Assembly (NCBI GenBank): GCA_021442155.1
Contig: CM038223.1
Coordinates: forward strand, 34,632,983 to 34,696,982
Direction: 5' to 3'
DNA from: Cymbidium sinense
Taxonomy: Eukaryota; Streptophyta; Magnoliopsida; Asparagales; Orchidaceae
Length of the DNA: 64,000 bases
Shown: positions 1 through 11,404 of the stretch, piece by piece
Layout: each line of letters begins with the position of its first letter
Numbering within the stretch: position 1 is the first letter of the stretch
Made by a program: the position numbers and the translations under genes
Notes under the pieces: generated by a model
What the model saw: the letters and a program-made list of their open reading frames with translations, nothing else
What the model was told of the DNA's origin: nothing
Database searches by the model: none

Positions 1-477
1 CAATAGGAAGTTAGCCATTCACATTATTGCATGGCACATAAATCTTTCTAACGGTTGAGTATGAAATTCAGAGCCAAATGGTCCTAACAATAGAATGGAT
101 GGGAGGTGAAGACTGCGAGTGAAGTAAAGTGAACTCGAAGGTTATGTAAAACATGTTTGATATGCTCGAAGAACTAAGAATTGAGGCATCAATCACTAAG
201 ACTTGAATAAACAAAAAGGGTAATGGCTAAATGCTACAATCATTATGTGAAGGAGAAGCATTTTTAGAGCGGCAACCTAGTACTGAAGAAAGTAGACACC
301 ACTGGTCGACAGAATGTTCTGGGAAAACTCACCCACAATTAGGATGAATCTTTTATAATCAAAGATCAAGTCAGCCCTAGCGCGTACCGACTACAATCTT
401 ATTCAGTCGAAGACATACCAAGAACATGAAATTTTAGAGACTTGAAAAGTTTTATCCTTAATGGAAAATCCCTCTAG
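1..477 (+). pseudogene. Tat-type Ty3/Gypsy integrase, C-terminal end (element Y1)
   Basis: Broken 3' end of a Gypsy pol gene. From 153 the translation reads MFDMLEELRIEAS, matching the LDLLEELRDEA stretch that precedes the C-terminal integrase domain in plant Gypsy elements. After a frameshift, 292-477 reads VDTTGRQNVLGKLTHN, stop, DESFIIKDQVSPSAYRLQ, then a segment resembling the usual IPRTWN/HLKxFY ending. GKLxxxWDxxFIIK is a GPY/F-like chromatin-targeting module; its Trp is a stop codon (TGG to TAG). A homologous end is on the - strand near 29,480-29,640, followed by the same non-coding modules. The window edge removes the rest of pol. The Tat-clade assignment rests on the antisense ORF downstream and is an inference. 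Confidence 0.72.
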
Positions 478-609
478 TTTATACTCACATTTCTAATTTC
501 TAGTATCATGTATCTTCCTATTTTTGGTAATAATTTTTTTATATTTTGCCCTTTAAATGAGTTAACTCGTAGGATAACGATAGCTATCAAAGGAGCATAC
601 TTAGATGCT

Positions 610-945
610 GGATGGCAAAAATTTGCACTCAGAGAGTTGCGTAATGACTCAGGGTACTTAGTATGTCATTTTTGGCCCAAGTAAAGGTCCCACTTAGTGA
701 GCAACGAAAGCCAGAGTAGGTGATCCGAATACTTGGTGCGCCACTCTTGGCTCAAAATACTGATATCGAGCAAAGTCCCCTTGATGCAAGGGCAATCGAG
801 GAGCTGTGTGATAAGTCAGACAACTCGGGGTGCCATTTTTGGCCCAAGGAAATATCCCCTCGGAGAGTAGTGGAAACCCAAGTAGGAGATTCAAATACTT
901 TGCAAGCCACTCTTGGACCGAGAATACTGAAGTTGGAGAAGCAAA
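610..945. repeat. Two-copy tandem repeat, period about 167 bp, Y1 3' region
   Basis: The motif TTTTTGGCCCAAG recurs at about 669 and 836 (167 bp apart). The flanks match in both units: a GACTCAGG/GACAACTCGGGG block before it, and CCACTCTTGGMYC plus an ATACTGA block after it. Related GGGCCAAGA/TTGGGCCAAAAAT blocks occur in the other orientation at 29,230-29,330 of Y2. It lies between pol and the antisense ORF. Short ORFs across it on both strands are by-products of the repeat. Confidence 0.8.
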
Positions 946-982
946 TCACAAGTCATACCTACTCTACAAAATTACTAGCATG

Positions 983-1352
983 AGATTGACACCTCATGAG
1001 GTCGACGACTAAACTCAAAAAAGACTAACTATCCTAGTTGACAACTTCAAGACCAATACTTCGTGCGGTTGAGGACAATAGTGTAAGATCGACACCTGGT
1101 GAGATCGGCACCTAAACTAAAGAAAAGCCTAACTCTCCTAGTTAGTAACTTAATGACCAACACTCGGTGTGGTTAGCAACTATAGTGTAAGAGGCCCTGA
1201 GATTGGCACATAAACTAAAAAAAAAAACCAACTCTCTTAGTCAATAACTTAAAGACCAATGCTCTATACGGTTGACGATTATACTGTAAGATCGTCACCC
1301 TGTGAGGTCGACGACTAAACTCTAAAAAGACTAACTCTTTTAGTTGGTGACA
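983..1352. repeat. Satellite-like array, period 99-104 bp, about 3.6 units
   Basis: Unit starts (AGAT/AGAG followed by a GACACC-like block) are at 983, 1,086, 1,190 and 1,289. Each unit carries ACTCTCCTAGTTRGTAACTT, a GACCAAYRCTCGGTG-like block and a CTATAGTGTAAGA-like end. The fourth unit is partial. It is homologous in reverse orientation to the shorter-period array at 28,870-29,170. Tandem arrays between pol and the 3' LTR are a known trait of Tat/Ogre-type retrotransposons. Confidence 0.85.
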
Positions 1353-1442
1353 AAGGAATAATTGACAAGTCAAAGTTAAGTTTTTTAGCTGGCTACTAAA
1401 GATGTAATGCAACCTCCATGAAACCACACAACCAATAAAAAA

Positions 1443-1806
1443 GTATACTTAACTCGCTACACTAAATGCGACCACCAAGGGAATGTTCTCTAAATTAACC
1501 AGTGATTTAAAATATTCTAAATTATGACCAAAGTTATTTGTACATCAATAGGCGAGTATCACTTCAATGAGTATACAAAAACTCGTTATATTAAATGAGA
1601 CCATCCAATGATTGTTCTCTCAATCAATCAATGGATTAAAATATTTTAAGTCACTAGCAAAGTTATTCGAACATTAATAAGCGAGTGCCAATCTAAGGAG
1701 TATACATAAACTAGCTCGACTAACATGACTACTAGGAGAGATGTTCTCAATCTATGATTTGAAAAATTTTAAGTCACGAGCGAAGTTATTCATGCATCAA
1801 TAAGCT
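1443..1806. repeat. Tandem array, period 128-129 bp, about 2.8 units
   Basis: Units begin with GTATAC at 1,443, 1,571 and 1,700. Each has ACTCGYTA, a TGTTCTCT/TGTTCTCA block, TAAAATATTYTAA, AAAGTTATT and a final ATCAATARGCGAGT. This is a third, unrelated unit in the same element's 3' region, just before the end of the antisense ORF. Confidence 0.82.
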
Positions 1807-1889
1807 ACCCATATCATCATTGTCATTGGATTCTGGGAGTGTGAGCACGTTAGTGAAATCCAAAAATTTAGCAGCCAAATGACAATGGT

Positions 1890-3389
1890 TCACCAATTTG
1901 GTGATAATGAAGTTGGCGCCATCTTTAAACTTCTACAATAGAAGCTCGTGGTACTCGTTAAAATCAAGAAATCCAACGAACTCAGCTTCTTTCTTTTGAA
2001 AGTCCTTAGTGTGATGAGAGAGTTGTTCCTCCACACTCTTCTTGCCTTAACAAGGTGAGTAAACTCCAAAGTGGCATTCTCTTTCTCATCATCTTGGTGA
2101 GCTATCTCAACTTGAAGGTCCTTATGCTTGGCTTCAAGGGATGACAGTTTTTTCTTTATACTCGCAAGTTTGGACTTATTAGTGTAGGCCTCCATACTCT
2201 TTTCAAAGAATTTTTAGCAGACTCCTCAAGTGGACTGTTATGTCGTTTCCTGAGCGATCATAATAGCATATGCCAAGCAATAATTAAGAACGTCACCCAA
2301 AAGGTCCTCGAATTCTTTGGAGAAGATGGATGGGCCAAGTTCATAGGCTTCATGGGTTGGCTCGCGCAAGTTCGGAGTGAAGTCGCACTTTGAGCCTTCA
2401 CCATACTCATCCTCCTCTGGCTTATTGCTTTGTTGGAGACTACAAGGAGTTGAGCTCGCGGCTCTCTTTTTGGGCTTTCTTGGAGTTATACTCGGCCCTG
2501 CTCTCGTCGATCTCAGTGGGAGCTGCACTCGGCTTCTCCTCCTCTTCCTCCTTCGACCTCGAGAGCTGGCCTCCTACACACTTGCTTCACACTTGCCTTT
2601 CTTGATGAATTGGAGCACATCAACATTAAGCTCGAGAGGTGTTGGCGTCGCCTCACATGCTAGTAAACAAAAAATGACAATTAGAAGGAGAGTTGTGAAA
2701 GTAAAAATTCAATAGTGAGTAGATAAAGAAACACTCACTGAGGATAGCGATAACTTTGCCAAAGCAAAGGTAGAGAGAAACATTCAGGGTGCGACCCTGC
2801 AACCTCACCATGGCCTCTTCCTCCTGAGCACCAGCTTATTAAGCTTGGTCGCCTTACTCGCCCAATAGGGAAGAGGAATGGTCGACATTAGCCATGACGA
2901 CGAGCTCTTTACAAAGAGAAGTTTTGAGTGCTACTTCTGCATCTTATTCTATAAACTGTGAATTTTTAGTGAAGTCGCTGAAAACTACACAGTTCTATCT
3001 TGGTGATCCTTCACCATGAATGCTCATCGAAAGAGGCTTATGCTCCACTAGATTACCTTTTCTCAAAAGAACAAGATAAATGTGGTGATACTCGCCACCG
3101 TGTTGGGAAGAATCTAGGTAGGCACTACTCGAAAAAAACTCTAGAATATCCAGCCACTCATTGGGAAGAGGAAGCCTAAATCATTTCTGAAGTGAACGAG
3201 TGGGATGCACAACTCGTGCATCTTGATCAAGTTGAGGCGTCCACTCTTCTTGGCCACTCACACGATAAAGTTAGTGTTGTCATCATAGTAGCCATAGAAT
3301 ACTGAGGTTGCGGTGGAAGGGCCCAATTTTGGGACCTCCTTGATCTTAGCTTGATGGAAAGTCGAAACAACCTTCTTCAACAAAGCCAT
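1890..3389 (-). pseudogene. Antisense ORF of Tat-type element Y1 (coiled-coil protein, decayed)
   Basis: Read on the - strand from an ATG at 3,389, the translation begins MALLKKVVSTFHQAKIKEVP and continues through stops and frameshifts to 1,890. The open pieces are 2,528-2,238 (Pro/Ser/Arg-rich with an acidic stretch EEDEYGEGSKCDF, low-complexity linker) and 2,195-1,890 (KLASIKKKLSSLEAKHKDLQ, a charged heptad-like coiled coil). Tat-lineage Gypsy elements are known to carry extra ORFs in antisense near the 3' end, some related to the Pfam family 'Transposase_28 / putative gypsy type transposon'. Position, strand and N-domain/linker/coil layout fit that class. The function of such proteins is not known to me. 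The counterpart at 26,700-28,500 has the same order on the opposite strand, so the gene is part of the element. A domain search would settle the family. Confidence 0.68.
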
Positions 3390-3935
3390 GCTCCCTTGCG
3401 ACAAAAAATGAGATCAGGATCTACTCACTTAGGAGTTAATATTCACTTGTCTTAGAGAAGCAATAAAGTTTCAACTATTCCCAGTAAGAATGAATTTGTA
3501 GACGTTGTAAGAAAGGCATGGTAATACGGACGTCATGTCGAACATTAAGTGAATAAATGGTTATCCGAATCTCGCAAATGTCTTAAGTAACAAAAGCTAC
3601 TAGAAAAATAATTAGGGCCCAACAGTGGTATAGAATCAAATAGTGTAAGTGAACAAAGAGAATACAAAATATTTTCTAGTTTTATTTTTACAAATGGGTA
3701 AAAAGGATAACACATTCGCTACAACCCTCATACATTATTTTTTTCAGTAATTTAATTATAGGGTTCGAGTGCCAGTATTTGGCAAGTTTCCTTTCTCACA
3801 TTTATAATCAAATAAGAAATTCGCGTCGGAAAGGAGAAGGGAAGTACTCTGCGACTTGAATTTGTTTTGATGTAATGATATCTCTGTCCTCATTATCATG
3901 AAGTTTGGCTAATACTCCACCTCCAAGGACTGTCG
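3390..3935 (-). other. Conserved non-coding leader upstream of the antisense ORF
   Basis: No coding sense on either strand. The stretch 3,440-3,580 matches the reverse complement of about 26,560-26,700 closely: a GAAGCAATAAAG block, AATGAATTTGTAGAC, CATGGTAATACGGACGTCA and CATTAAGTG occur in the same order. It precedes the presumed start of the antisense ORF in both Y copies, so it may hold that gene's promoter or untranslated leader (inference). Bases 3,600-3,935 are AT-rich with nothing recognised. Confidence 0.5.
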
Positions 3936-4437
3936 TTGCTAGGGCTATTACAAAAGCTCATTGTTCGCAAATAGCTCATGCTCGTTAGTTAAGTAGCTCA
4001 TGTTTGACTCATTTGCTAAACAAGCAAGTCGAATACAAATAAATATTTTAAGCTCAATTTATAAATGAGTTAAATATGAATAATCCTTCATTCGATCGTG
4101 TTTGACTTGTTTTAGCTCGAAATAAAAAATTGTACCCACACACATACATACATACAAAATAATTTCATAGTAGTAACAAGTATGACTTTATCGTTGGCCA
4201 TGCAAAAAATTGGCCCAGGTTTAAATCCTCCACCCTTTATATTTTTTGATATTATTACTTTTAAGAGCCATTTCGAGCCAGTGTGAGTAATTTCGAACAA
4301 TACGAGCCAAACATAAACACTGAAATTTCAAGCCATTTTGAACACGAGCCGAACATGAACAATGTAATTTTTGAACGTGCCGAACACAAACAAAGGTTCA
4401 GTTCGCTTAAGCTCGGCTCGTTTACACCCCTAGCTAC
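3936..4437. mobile_element. GAGC/GCTCG-rich short element, copy 1, with degenerate tRNA-like core
   Basis: The left part is rich in GCTCATGTT-type words and the right part in GAGCC/CGAACATGAAC words, ending GGCTCGTTTACACCC followed by CTA. CTA also precedes the left end (CTAGGGCTATTACAAAAGC), a possible 3-bp duplication, though the two termini match poorly. The middle (4,179-4,235) aligns with the tRNA-like segment of the copy at 11,341-11,404 and keeps a B-box-like GGTTTAAATCC at 4,219-4,229. Such GTTCGGCTCG repeats are widespread in plants; I cannot assign a superfamily. The short ORFs across it (e.g. 4,283-4,600) are not genes. Confidence 0.6.
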
Positions 4438-6049
4438 CACTGCGACTCTAGCTCCAACCGTGATCACAATTCGCTTATGTCTCGCTAGGATGATTCTAAG
4501 GATTCTTTCAAGAGGGCGACCTCTCCTAGTAGAGTGGAGACCTCAGATGAGTCAGAAAATACTTGCTACTCTTTCTCCATATCATTCCTCGGATCTTTAG
4601 GACTAGCCTATCATCGTGTTAGTTGAGGTGAAGCTTGTTGCTATGATGGGAGCTTTGATAGCTGCTCTTGGTTGGTGCAAACTCTCCATCAAGTCCACTC
4701 GTGGTGTTTCCAACTCAGTCTGTGACAAAATTTGAGTTCCCGCTAGTTGACGAGAAATGAATTCAATAATTGATGAGGGAATTTGTTATAGGACCAACTT
4801 TTGGGAATGAAAGCCATCTATTGAGTAAGTGGAATCTCTCTTTACTTGGATTATGGCCTAACAAAATCACCCATGGAAAGTTGAAGTTATTTTGCAAGGC
4901 TACCTGGACTGTTAGAGGAAATAATTTGAAGGGCTGGCGAGTGCTCTTCACCTTCTTCCATTGAGGCTTGAATGCTAATTATGCTCAATTGCAATCAAAG
5001 GAGAAATTTAGAAAAAAGGACAAAGGAACTCACAATGTACAATAAAAGGTGAGTCTCACCTCAACAAGGCATTTCTCTAGAACCACTTTTGTTGTAGCCA
5101 GTCCAACTATTCAGCTCACTAGAACTTTCCTTCGCTAGATCAAGGGTTCATCCTCATCTCCATCTTCCTCTCCATGTACACTCGTAAGTCGCATAGAAAG
5201 ATGACTCATTTTGATAACCCGCCCTTTAGCAGGGTGAGTACTTGACCTCTCGTAAGGATTTGTGGCATTTAGAGCTAAAGTCATTATACTGGGAAGAGCA
5301 AGGGTGCTCGCCTCAGCCATAAGAATGACAACAATCTCTTCCAACTTTTTTGCTTTTTTTCCCTTCTTTCAAGACTTACCCACTAAGTCGTAGGATCAAT
5401 GTCACCGTGAGGTCTCTTGGCATCTCTTGTAGTTATGTTTTCTTAATTTTGTAGACTAGATCCCTAAAAATTGGAAATCTATCCGAGCAAGTAGTCTGAG
5501 TAAAATGCTGAACGTGCTAATGAAAGATAGAAGAATCCATTTATAGCCTTTGGTGTGTTGGAAAATCGGATTTGGTCAAAAGGTGATGAAATCTCTCATA
5601 TTTGCATAAAATTTCTCATTTGTACTGATCATTAAATATTTACAACTAATCATTATTTTCATTCTTTTATCCTTCTTGCGAGGTACCTCTACAAGGAGCA
5701 GAAGAATTGGGAGTTAAATGCATACCCAAAGTAGCGGGCAGACCCTAATGACCTGACAAGTCTATTTACCAAGACAAACACACTCGTCATAAAGGATACT
5801 CAACAACAAAGGCCGCTAGAGTAAGTATACTCGCTGGAAAGTGTATTCGACTATGGAAGATCAACTTGAGCCATCGAGTCAAGGACTTAGAGAATAATGA
5901 TCCAGAGAGCAAAACATGAATCAACTCATTGGCAACTAGTCCAATCATCTCAGTCTTTGCTTGTGGCAACTGGGTTACTTATTGAGCTAGATCTACTATG
6001 CATCTAGCCTAGTGGCATCCACTTGATTTACTTTGTCATGTATAGTTAA
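4438..6049. other. Unassigned, probably rest of element Y1 or its LTR
   Basis: About 1.6 kb, less AT-rich than its right neighbour, with open stretches under 75 codons on both strands and no family I recognise. Position beyond the antisense ORF suggests the 3' end and LTR of Y1, cut by the GAGC element, but the matching part is missing from Y2, so this cannot be checked inside the window. Confidence 0.35.
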
Positions 6050-6370
6050 GTGTTAATTGATGATGGGTGTTTGGCCTAATTGACGACTTCGAATAGGTTT
6101 GACCTAAACACAACCCAAATGATCTATTTATATATAAATTCTAGGTCAAATTTGAGTCAAATTCAGATTTATGATTAAAAAATTGGGTCAATTTCAGGTT
6201 TGCGGTCAATTTTGAGTCAAATTCGAGTTGGCGTTTCAAAATCAGATCAATTTTGGATTGGAGGGTCAACTCGAATCTGACCTGAAATAGTAAATGGGTT
6301 AATTTCTTTGACTCGAACTTAGATTTTTTAAGCCGAGTTCGTGTTGGGTCAAATTTTGACACCCCTATGT
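6050..6370. mobile_element. GGTCAA/TTGAGTCAAATTC-rich short element
   Basis: Degenerate direct and inverted copies of GGTCAA, TTTGAGTCAAATTC and AACTCG fill this interval, which ends GGGTCAAATTTTGACACCCC followed by TA. A CACCCCTA end is shared with the GAGC element. This resembles common non-autonomous plant elements made of internal subrepeats. No clear terminal inverted repeat or target duplication is visible. The - strand ORF at 6,141-6,362 translates the subrepeats and is not a gene. Confidence 0.5.
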
Positions 6371-7900
6371 ATAGTCACCCTTTAGTGTTATAAAGTGGGA
6401 ACTCCTCTTTTATGAGAGAACTCCGATCTTTGTACTTCGATTTTGAGGAATAAAAATCATTATTTTTCTTGCACTTCCTTTACTTTCTTGTCTTTTTGTT
6501 TATAATATTTTTGTCTAACTCTATTTTCCAAATTTCTCATAAGGTTCCTCTTCTATCTATAGACATTTAGATTCAACAAGCATAGTCTACTTTAAAAAAA
6601 AGCAGAAATGAGATTTCCTATGCAGGATTAGTGGTCCTGAATAGGAAACTTTTATGGTCTTTCAGACGAAGATGTTGGGAGAGAAAATATACTTGAGAGT
6701 TAATGTGTACGGAGAAATATTAGTTGAACCACTGATAAAAATAAGCAAGGAAAAATGCAAACAAGTGATTTTTCTTATGTCCTACGTCCATATATATTAT
6801 TAGGTGATTCTCTCTTTAAATTGTAATAACTTGTAGAAGAGTTCAAAGAGTACGCTCTACATAATGCTATAAACTCTGTGAGGAGGATATGTGAAAATGT
6901 CATGTGGTTCTTAATGTTATGCATTTTATTGTTTCCATCAGAAAATATTACATTTGTTATTCAGGAATGTGAATTCAACTACTGCCTTCTTTGACGAACA
7001 AACAATCCACTTAGATGAGGTCCGAATAAACTATCTAGTCTTGAACGCCTTGCTATGAATGTTGATTAATTATTCTTTATTTGATTGACTGAAGAGATAT
7101 TTTGAGTGAATATTAAGGATTTCGAGTGAATTTGTATATATGTAAATGAAGTTCATTTAACAAACTGTTCTGTAACGACTGCATGAAGATAAAAAAATTG
7201 TTTATAACTCTAAAGGCTCTAAGAAGAAGATGAAGGAGAATAAAGTTGTCAATCTTTAAGTATAAACTTCAAACTTGGACAATCTGTTGGCTCTCCTTCA
7301 ATAATAAATAGTTATAATGTTGGAGATGTTGAGCAAACATATCCTATGAGGAAATTAAGATTCAAAATATGCGAAAGATTGATCTCCAAAAAAGGACTTC
7401 ACCATCATGATAAGAACCTAGTGGAAGTTCTAGTATAAAATGATTACTTAGGATTCATTTGAGGTAGCTATCAATTTTTATAAAGATGGTTATATATATG
7501 CTGTTATATATTCAACTCTTTTGAAAATTATTTTGTATTATAAATATTTTTTTTCTTAAAAAAGTCAGGCAGTAGTTTTTGTTATAACTACCACACACAC
7601 TAACAATTTAGTTGTAAGTGACTTTCCACAACAAATATGTAAGAAAGTATTCGTCAAATGAAGATGTGATTGCAATCTGAGAAGTGAAGTACTTGGAAAG
7701 ATGTTGACTTCATGAGCTTTATCTCATTTGAGATTGATTTTGAAGATAATAAATATATGTTAAGTGCTGCTAATTGGTTTAAATTCAAGTGATGTAAAAA
7801 ATTTTTTAAACTGATTATTCAGTTACATTTGGAAAACTAGAGCTATTAGATTTGAACTAGTTGAAAATTTTATAAGATTTATAATATTAAAGAAAATAAG
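6371..7900. other. Unassigned, no gene seen
   Basis: About 1.5 kb of AT-rich sequence without an ORF of 60 codons or more and without repeats I recognise elsewhere in the window. 6,400-6,500 resembles an LTR-style polyadenylation region (AGGAATAAAAATC before a T-rich run), but no matching LTR is present. Nothing else to report. Confidence 0.4.
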
Positions 7901-10620
7901 AGCTCAATAAAATAAAGTTAATGAATTAATCATTTCAAAATATTTTATTTAAATTTCTTCATATTTCTTTTTACATATTAAAATTGTATTATTATTTAAT
8001 TATTCTTTCAATTATCCTTTTTAGATAATCTAAATCACTTACATGTGTTTAATTACCATAATTGTGTGCTTTCAAGTTAGATGAATTAGTTTCATACTTT
8101 ATTTAATCATTTTCATGCTTAATCACATTAATTACCCTTTTATTTCTTGCATGAGAATAAAATTGTTCTAGAATTATTCAAATTATTCTTTTCTCTCCTT
8201 TTTCTTTTGTTTTCTCTCTCATATCATAATTATCATTTTAATTGATTTTTAGTCAAATTTTTTTGTATATTTTTGATTGATAAATCATGCGAGATTTATT
8301 CTAATTATAGTCATAATATTTTTCTTATTTATTCAAAATTTAAAAAATCAATTTATTTGAATTTGAATTTAAATTTATTTGAATTTGAATTTAAATTATT
8401 TTGAATCTAAATTGAATATATATTGTCATATGAATGCAAATTTGGATTCATTCATTTATGCAATATTTTGGTTGACCCTATCATGCTTTGATTAAGCTAA
8501 TTTGAATTAGTGTAAATTAATTCGAATTTTAATTCAAATGAGCCAAGATTTTATACTTTTTGTTTTTATCTTTGCATTTGTTGGAAATTGTTGTTCGGCC
8601 CTTATTAGATTTAATTTGAATTATTTTAAATCATGCTTATTACTTAAAAAACCTCTTAATTAATCCTCCTTGATTTGAATTGAGTAATTGCATTGATTAG
8701 AGATCATGTTTATTATGTGAAGTCTTCTTTGGCCAAAAATCCCAATGGATTTTCTCTAATTATTTTATTTGAATTAATTAATGTAGTTTTCTCTTTGATC
8801 CCTCTCTAATTAATTCATTAAATCTTTTATGTATCATGCATTTAAAATTAATTGAATCCATCTTTGAAAATATTATTGGACGTTCCATACATCATATAGT
8901 TTTCAAATTAAATTAATTTTGAAATTATTCAAATTCTTTCCTCTTTTGACTATTTCTTTAATGGATTTGAATCTATTACATTAATTGTATTAATATCTTT
9001 CCCTCTCTTGTCTTGGCCGACCACTTATGTGTTTGGAATTAATTCAAATTGCAATCTTATGCTAAATCATTTTTCCTCATATTCTTTCTTGCCTTGGCTG
9101 TGAGCTTCTTTGAATGTTTTCCACTTTTAGCTTAAGGTTTAATATGTTAATGAGCCTTATCATTCATTATCATGCCTTGGCCGAATCTTGGAATTACACC
9201 ATGTATTCTTGAATTCAAAATTCAAGTTATTACTAAATAAATTTCCCTCTCTATTTCTCAGACCTTGGCAGAACCTATTGAATTCAGAATTCAAGATGTT
9301 GCCAAATCAATTTCCCTCTTTTTCTCCCTTGGTTGAATATTTTAGAATAAAATCTTTGCTTATTTGATTGAGATTGTGAGATCAAAGTCAAATAAATTCC
9401 TTACTTAATTTACCTCCAATCTCTCTTCATGCTTGACTGATCCTCTCTCTTATTTAAAGAAGTTGTTCCTTGACTTTTGCCTCTCTTGCTTCCTTTCTCT
9501 AAGCCGACCCCTTGCAAAATTAATTCTCGGAGTTTCTCTTGAAGTCTAAGTGCAAAATGCTCTTTGCCTCTCATTGGAATCCTTTCGCCGAAACATTAGA
9601 ATTTGTTTGGTGGATTCCAAGTGTTAATAGTTGATAGTTCACATTGATTTCTTGTTTGGCCAAACCATACTTTGGTGCTTCTTCAAGCCCGGGAAAAATC
9701 AATTCAAGTCTTGTCTTCATTTGATCATATACATACAAAGATTTGAGCAAGAATTTTCAATCCATTATATGCTTTCAATTTTTGGTTTTCAAATAGTTTG
9801 ATTAAGACAAAAAGGACTTTTATGAATTATTGCTATAAGTTCCCTTATTAAGCTTTTTCATTCTCATCTAAAATGATTTGAACAATAATTTATTTTTATT
9901 GAATTGAAATCAGTTTTATCTTTCATATGTTATAGATTTCATTTCATAAAAAGGTTTCTAAAGTTACATTTTCATGCAAGTATTTTAATCATTCTTGTGG
10001 ATTGATTTTATATATCATTTCAAGTTATTTTTTTTTTTAAGTTTTCATCTCTTTCAAAGTAAAATTTTTCTTTTGGCTTGGTTGTTTAAAATTATTTCTT
10101 CTAAAGATCATTTCATTGCTTTTAATTTTAATTTAACAAGAAAAAGATTTACCTTAAGCTCTATTTTATTATTTGCCTTAATATTATTTTAGTTGTATTG
10201 TGAGTGAAATATATTTTTTAAAATTGAGAGTTAGATTCTTTGTATCTTTTTCTTTTTCTCTTATACTTTGTTGGGGCTGTATTTGCCTGTGTATGAAAGT
10301 ATGATTTTAGATTGTACTTGCCTATATAGAAAAGTACAGTATTGGGTTATACTTGCCCATGAAGGAGAGTACTGGAGATTTACTATAATCTTAACTTTGA
10401 TTTAGTGAATTCCTAGCTTGGGTTGTTAGTTGTGGGCGTATGTTAGTTTTTGAGTTTGATCGAATTATGTAAAAATCTATATTTTATGATTTATTTTTTT
10501 CGTGCATCTCTACTTTTCTTTACTTCTCTTGATCATTTCTTTGCTTTCTTAAATATAATCCTTTGAAGTTAAATTTTCTATAAAGTATTAAAATTAATTT
10601 TTAATTTTAAAATATATTGA
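7900..10620 (+). mobile_element. Copia-type LTR remnant
   Basis: AT-rich, non-coding. The end resembles the R/U5 part of plant Copia LTRs: tandem 'GTACTTGCC ... GAGAGTA' units at 10,272-10,371, then GTGGGCGTATGTTAG ... TCGAATTATGTAAAAATCT, then T-rich sequence. S1's LTR has the equivalent order at 32,080-32,130 (GTGGATGTAGATCAG, CTGAACCATTCTAAATCTT). 9,000-9,370 holds diverged repeats of CCTTGGCCGA followed by TTGAATTCAAAATTC-type words. A TGTTGGAAATTG near 8,580 could be the 5' end, but I see no target duplication and no gag downstream, so it is a solo or truncated LTR. Boundaries are approximate. The + strand ORF at 9,995 is a composition artefact. Confidence 0.5.
10272..10371. repeat. Three tandem units, about 35 bp, in a Copia LTR
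   Basis: Units at 10,272, 10,308 and 10,343 share TGTACTTGCCYATG followed by GAAAAGTA or GAGAGTA. Short tandem units of this kind are common before the U5 end of plant Copia LTRs. Confidence 0.65.
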
Positions 10621-11187
10621 AAACTCTACTTAAGAAAATGACCAAAGCATGCTCCATTATATAACCAAAGGTAACTTTTAATATAAGGCTGATGAATATT
10701 TAAAATCATTTAATTTTATTTTTTTGTTAAATATAAATCAATAATTCCTAAAGGAACCCTCCATTAGAGAGAAATTTAAAAATTTTACTTGTTTTTTTAA
10801 CCTTCATTTGTGTAGCCACTCTTTGATTATAGCCTCTCTGAGAGGGAAATGATGGCCAAAATTCATCTAGAGGTAAATAAATTCCATATGGGATAGGTCA
10901 TTATGTTTTGCATTTGAACTTTAACGTGCTAATTTTATAGGACTAGTCTTATTCAAATTTTAAAATTTAAAATATATCTAACAAAGCTTTACCCTTATTC
11001 CACGAGTAGGTACAAAAAAACTCGTTTTGTGACATGTATTTATTCGCTCGTTATGTAGCTCATGTTGTTCATTCGTTTAAGAGCAGAACATGAACATATA
11101 TTTCAAGCTCGATATATAAACAAGCCTAACATGAACAATCATTTGTTCGATCGTGTTCGGCTCGATTTAGCTCGAAATAAAAAATTT

Positions 11188-11306
11188 TATTATATTATAT
11201 TATATTATATTATTATTATTATTGTTATTTATTACTATTATTATTGTTTTATTATTATTATTTATTTATTACTATTATTATTATTATTATTATTATCATT
11301 ATTATA
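11188..11306. repeat. (TTA)n / TATAT microsatellite
   Basis: About 120 bp of TATTA and TTA repeats inside the GAGC element copy 2. Copy 1 has only a short CATA/ACACA stretch here, so this is a local expansion. Confidence 0.9.
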
Positions 11307-11340
11307 TACACATACAAACACGTTTACATATTATAAATAC

Positions 11341-11404
11341 AAGTATAGCTTAGTGGTTAAAATTTTTGTTATGCAAAAGAATGACCCAGTTCGAATCCTC
11401 CCTC
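11341..11404 (+). ncRNA. tRNA-like (SINE-type) segment with A and B boxes
   Basis: A-box-like TAGCTTAGTGG at 11,346-11,356 and B-box-like AGTTCGAATCC at 11,388-11,398 lie 42 bp apart (start to start), close to the spacing in tRNA genes and tRNA-derived SINE heads. It does not fold as an obvious complete tRNA and ends in CTCCC rather than a matching acceptor arm. It lies between the two GCTCG blocks, as does its decayed counterpart at 4,179-4,235. Most likely a SINE head or an internal RNA polymerase III promoter of the element; expression cannot be judged from sequence. Confidence 0.5.

Noticed and set aside
720..1012. Overlapping ORFs on both strands at 694-1,012
   Set aside because: They fall on the 167-bp and 103-bp tandem repeats; open frames come from repeated sequence without stops.
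2377..2715. 112-codon + strand ORF opposite the antisense ORF
   Set aside because: Leu/Ser-rich shadow of the - strand coding piece 2,238-2,528, which matches the element layout.
7900..10620. Intron-rich host gene in the AT-rich interval
   Set aside because: No coding exons or homology seen; the right end matches the layout of a Copia LTR.
11341..11404. A functional tRNA gene
   Set aside because: A and B boxes are present, but no complete cloverleaf or matching acceptor ends are visible.
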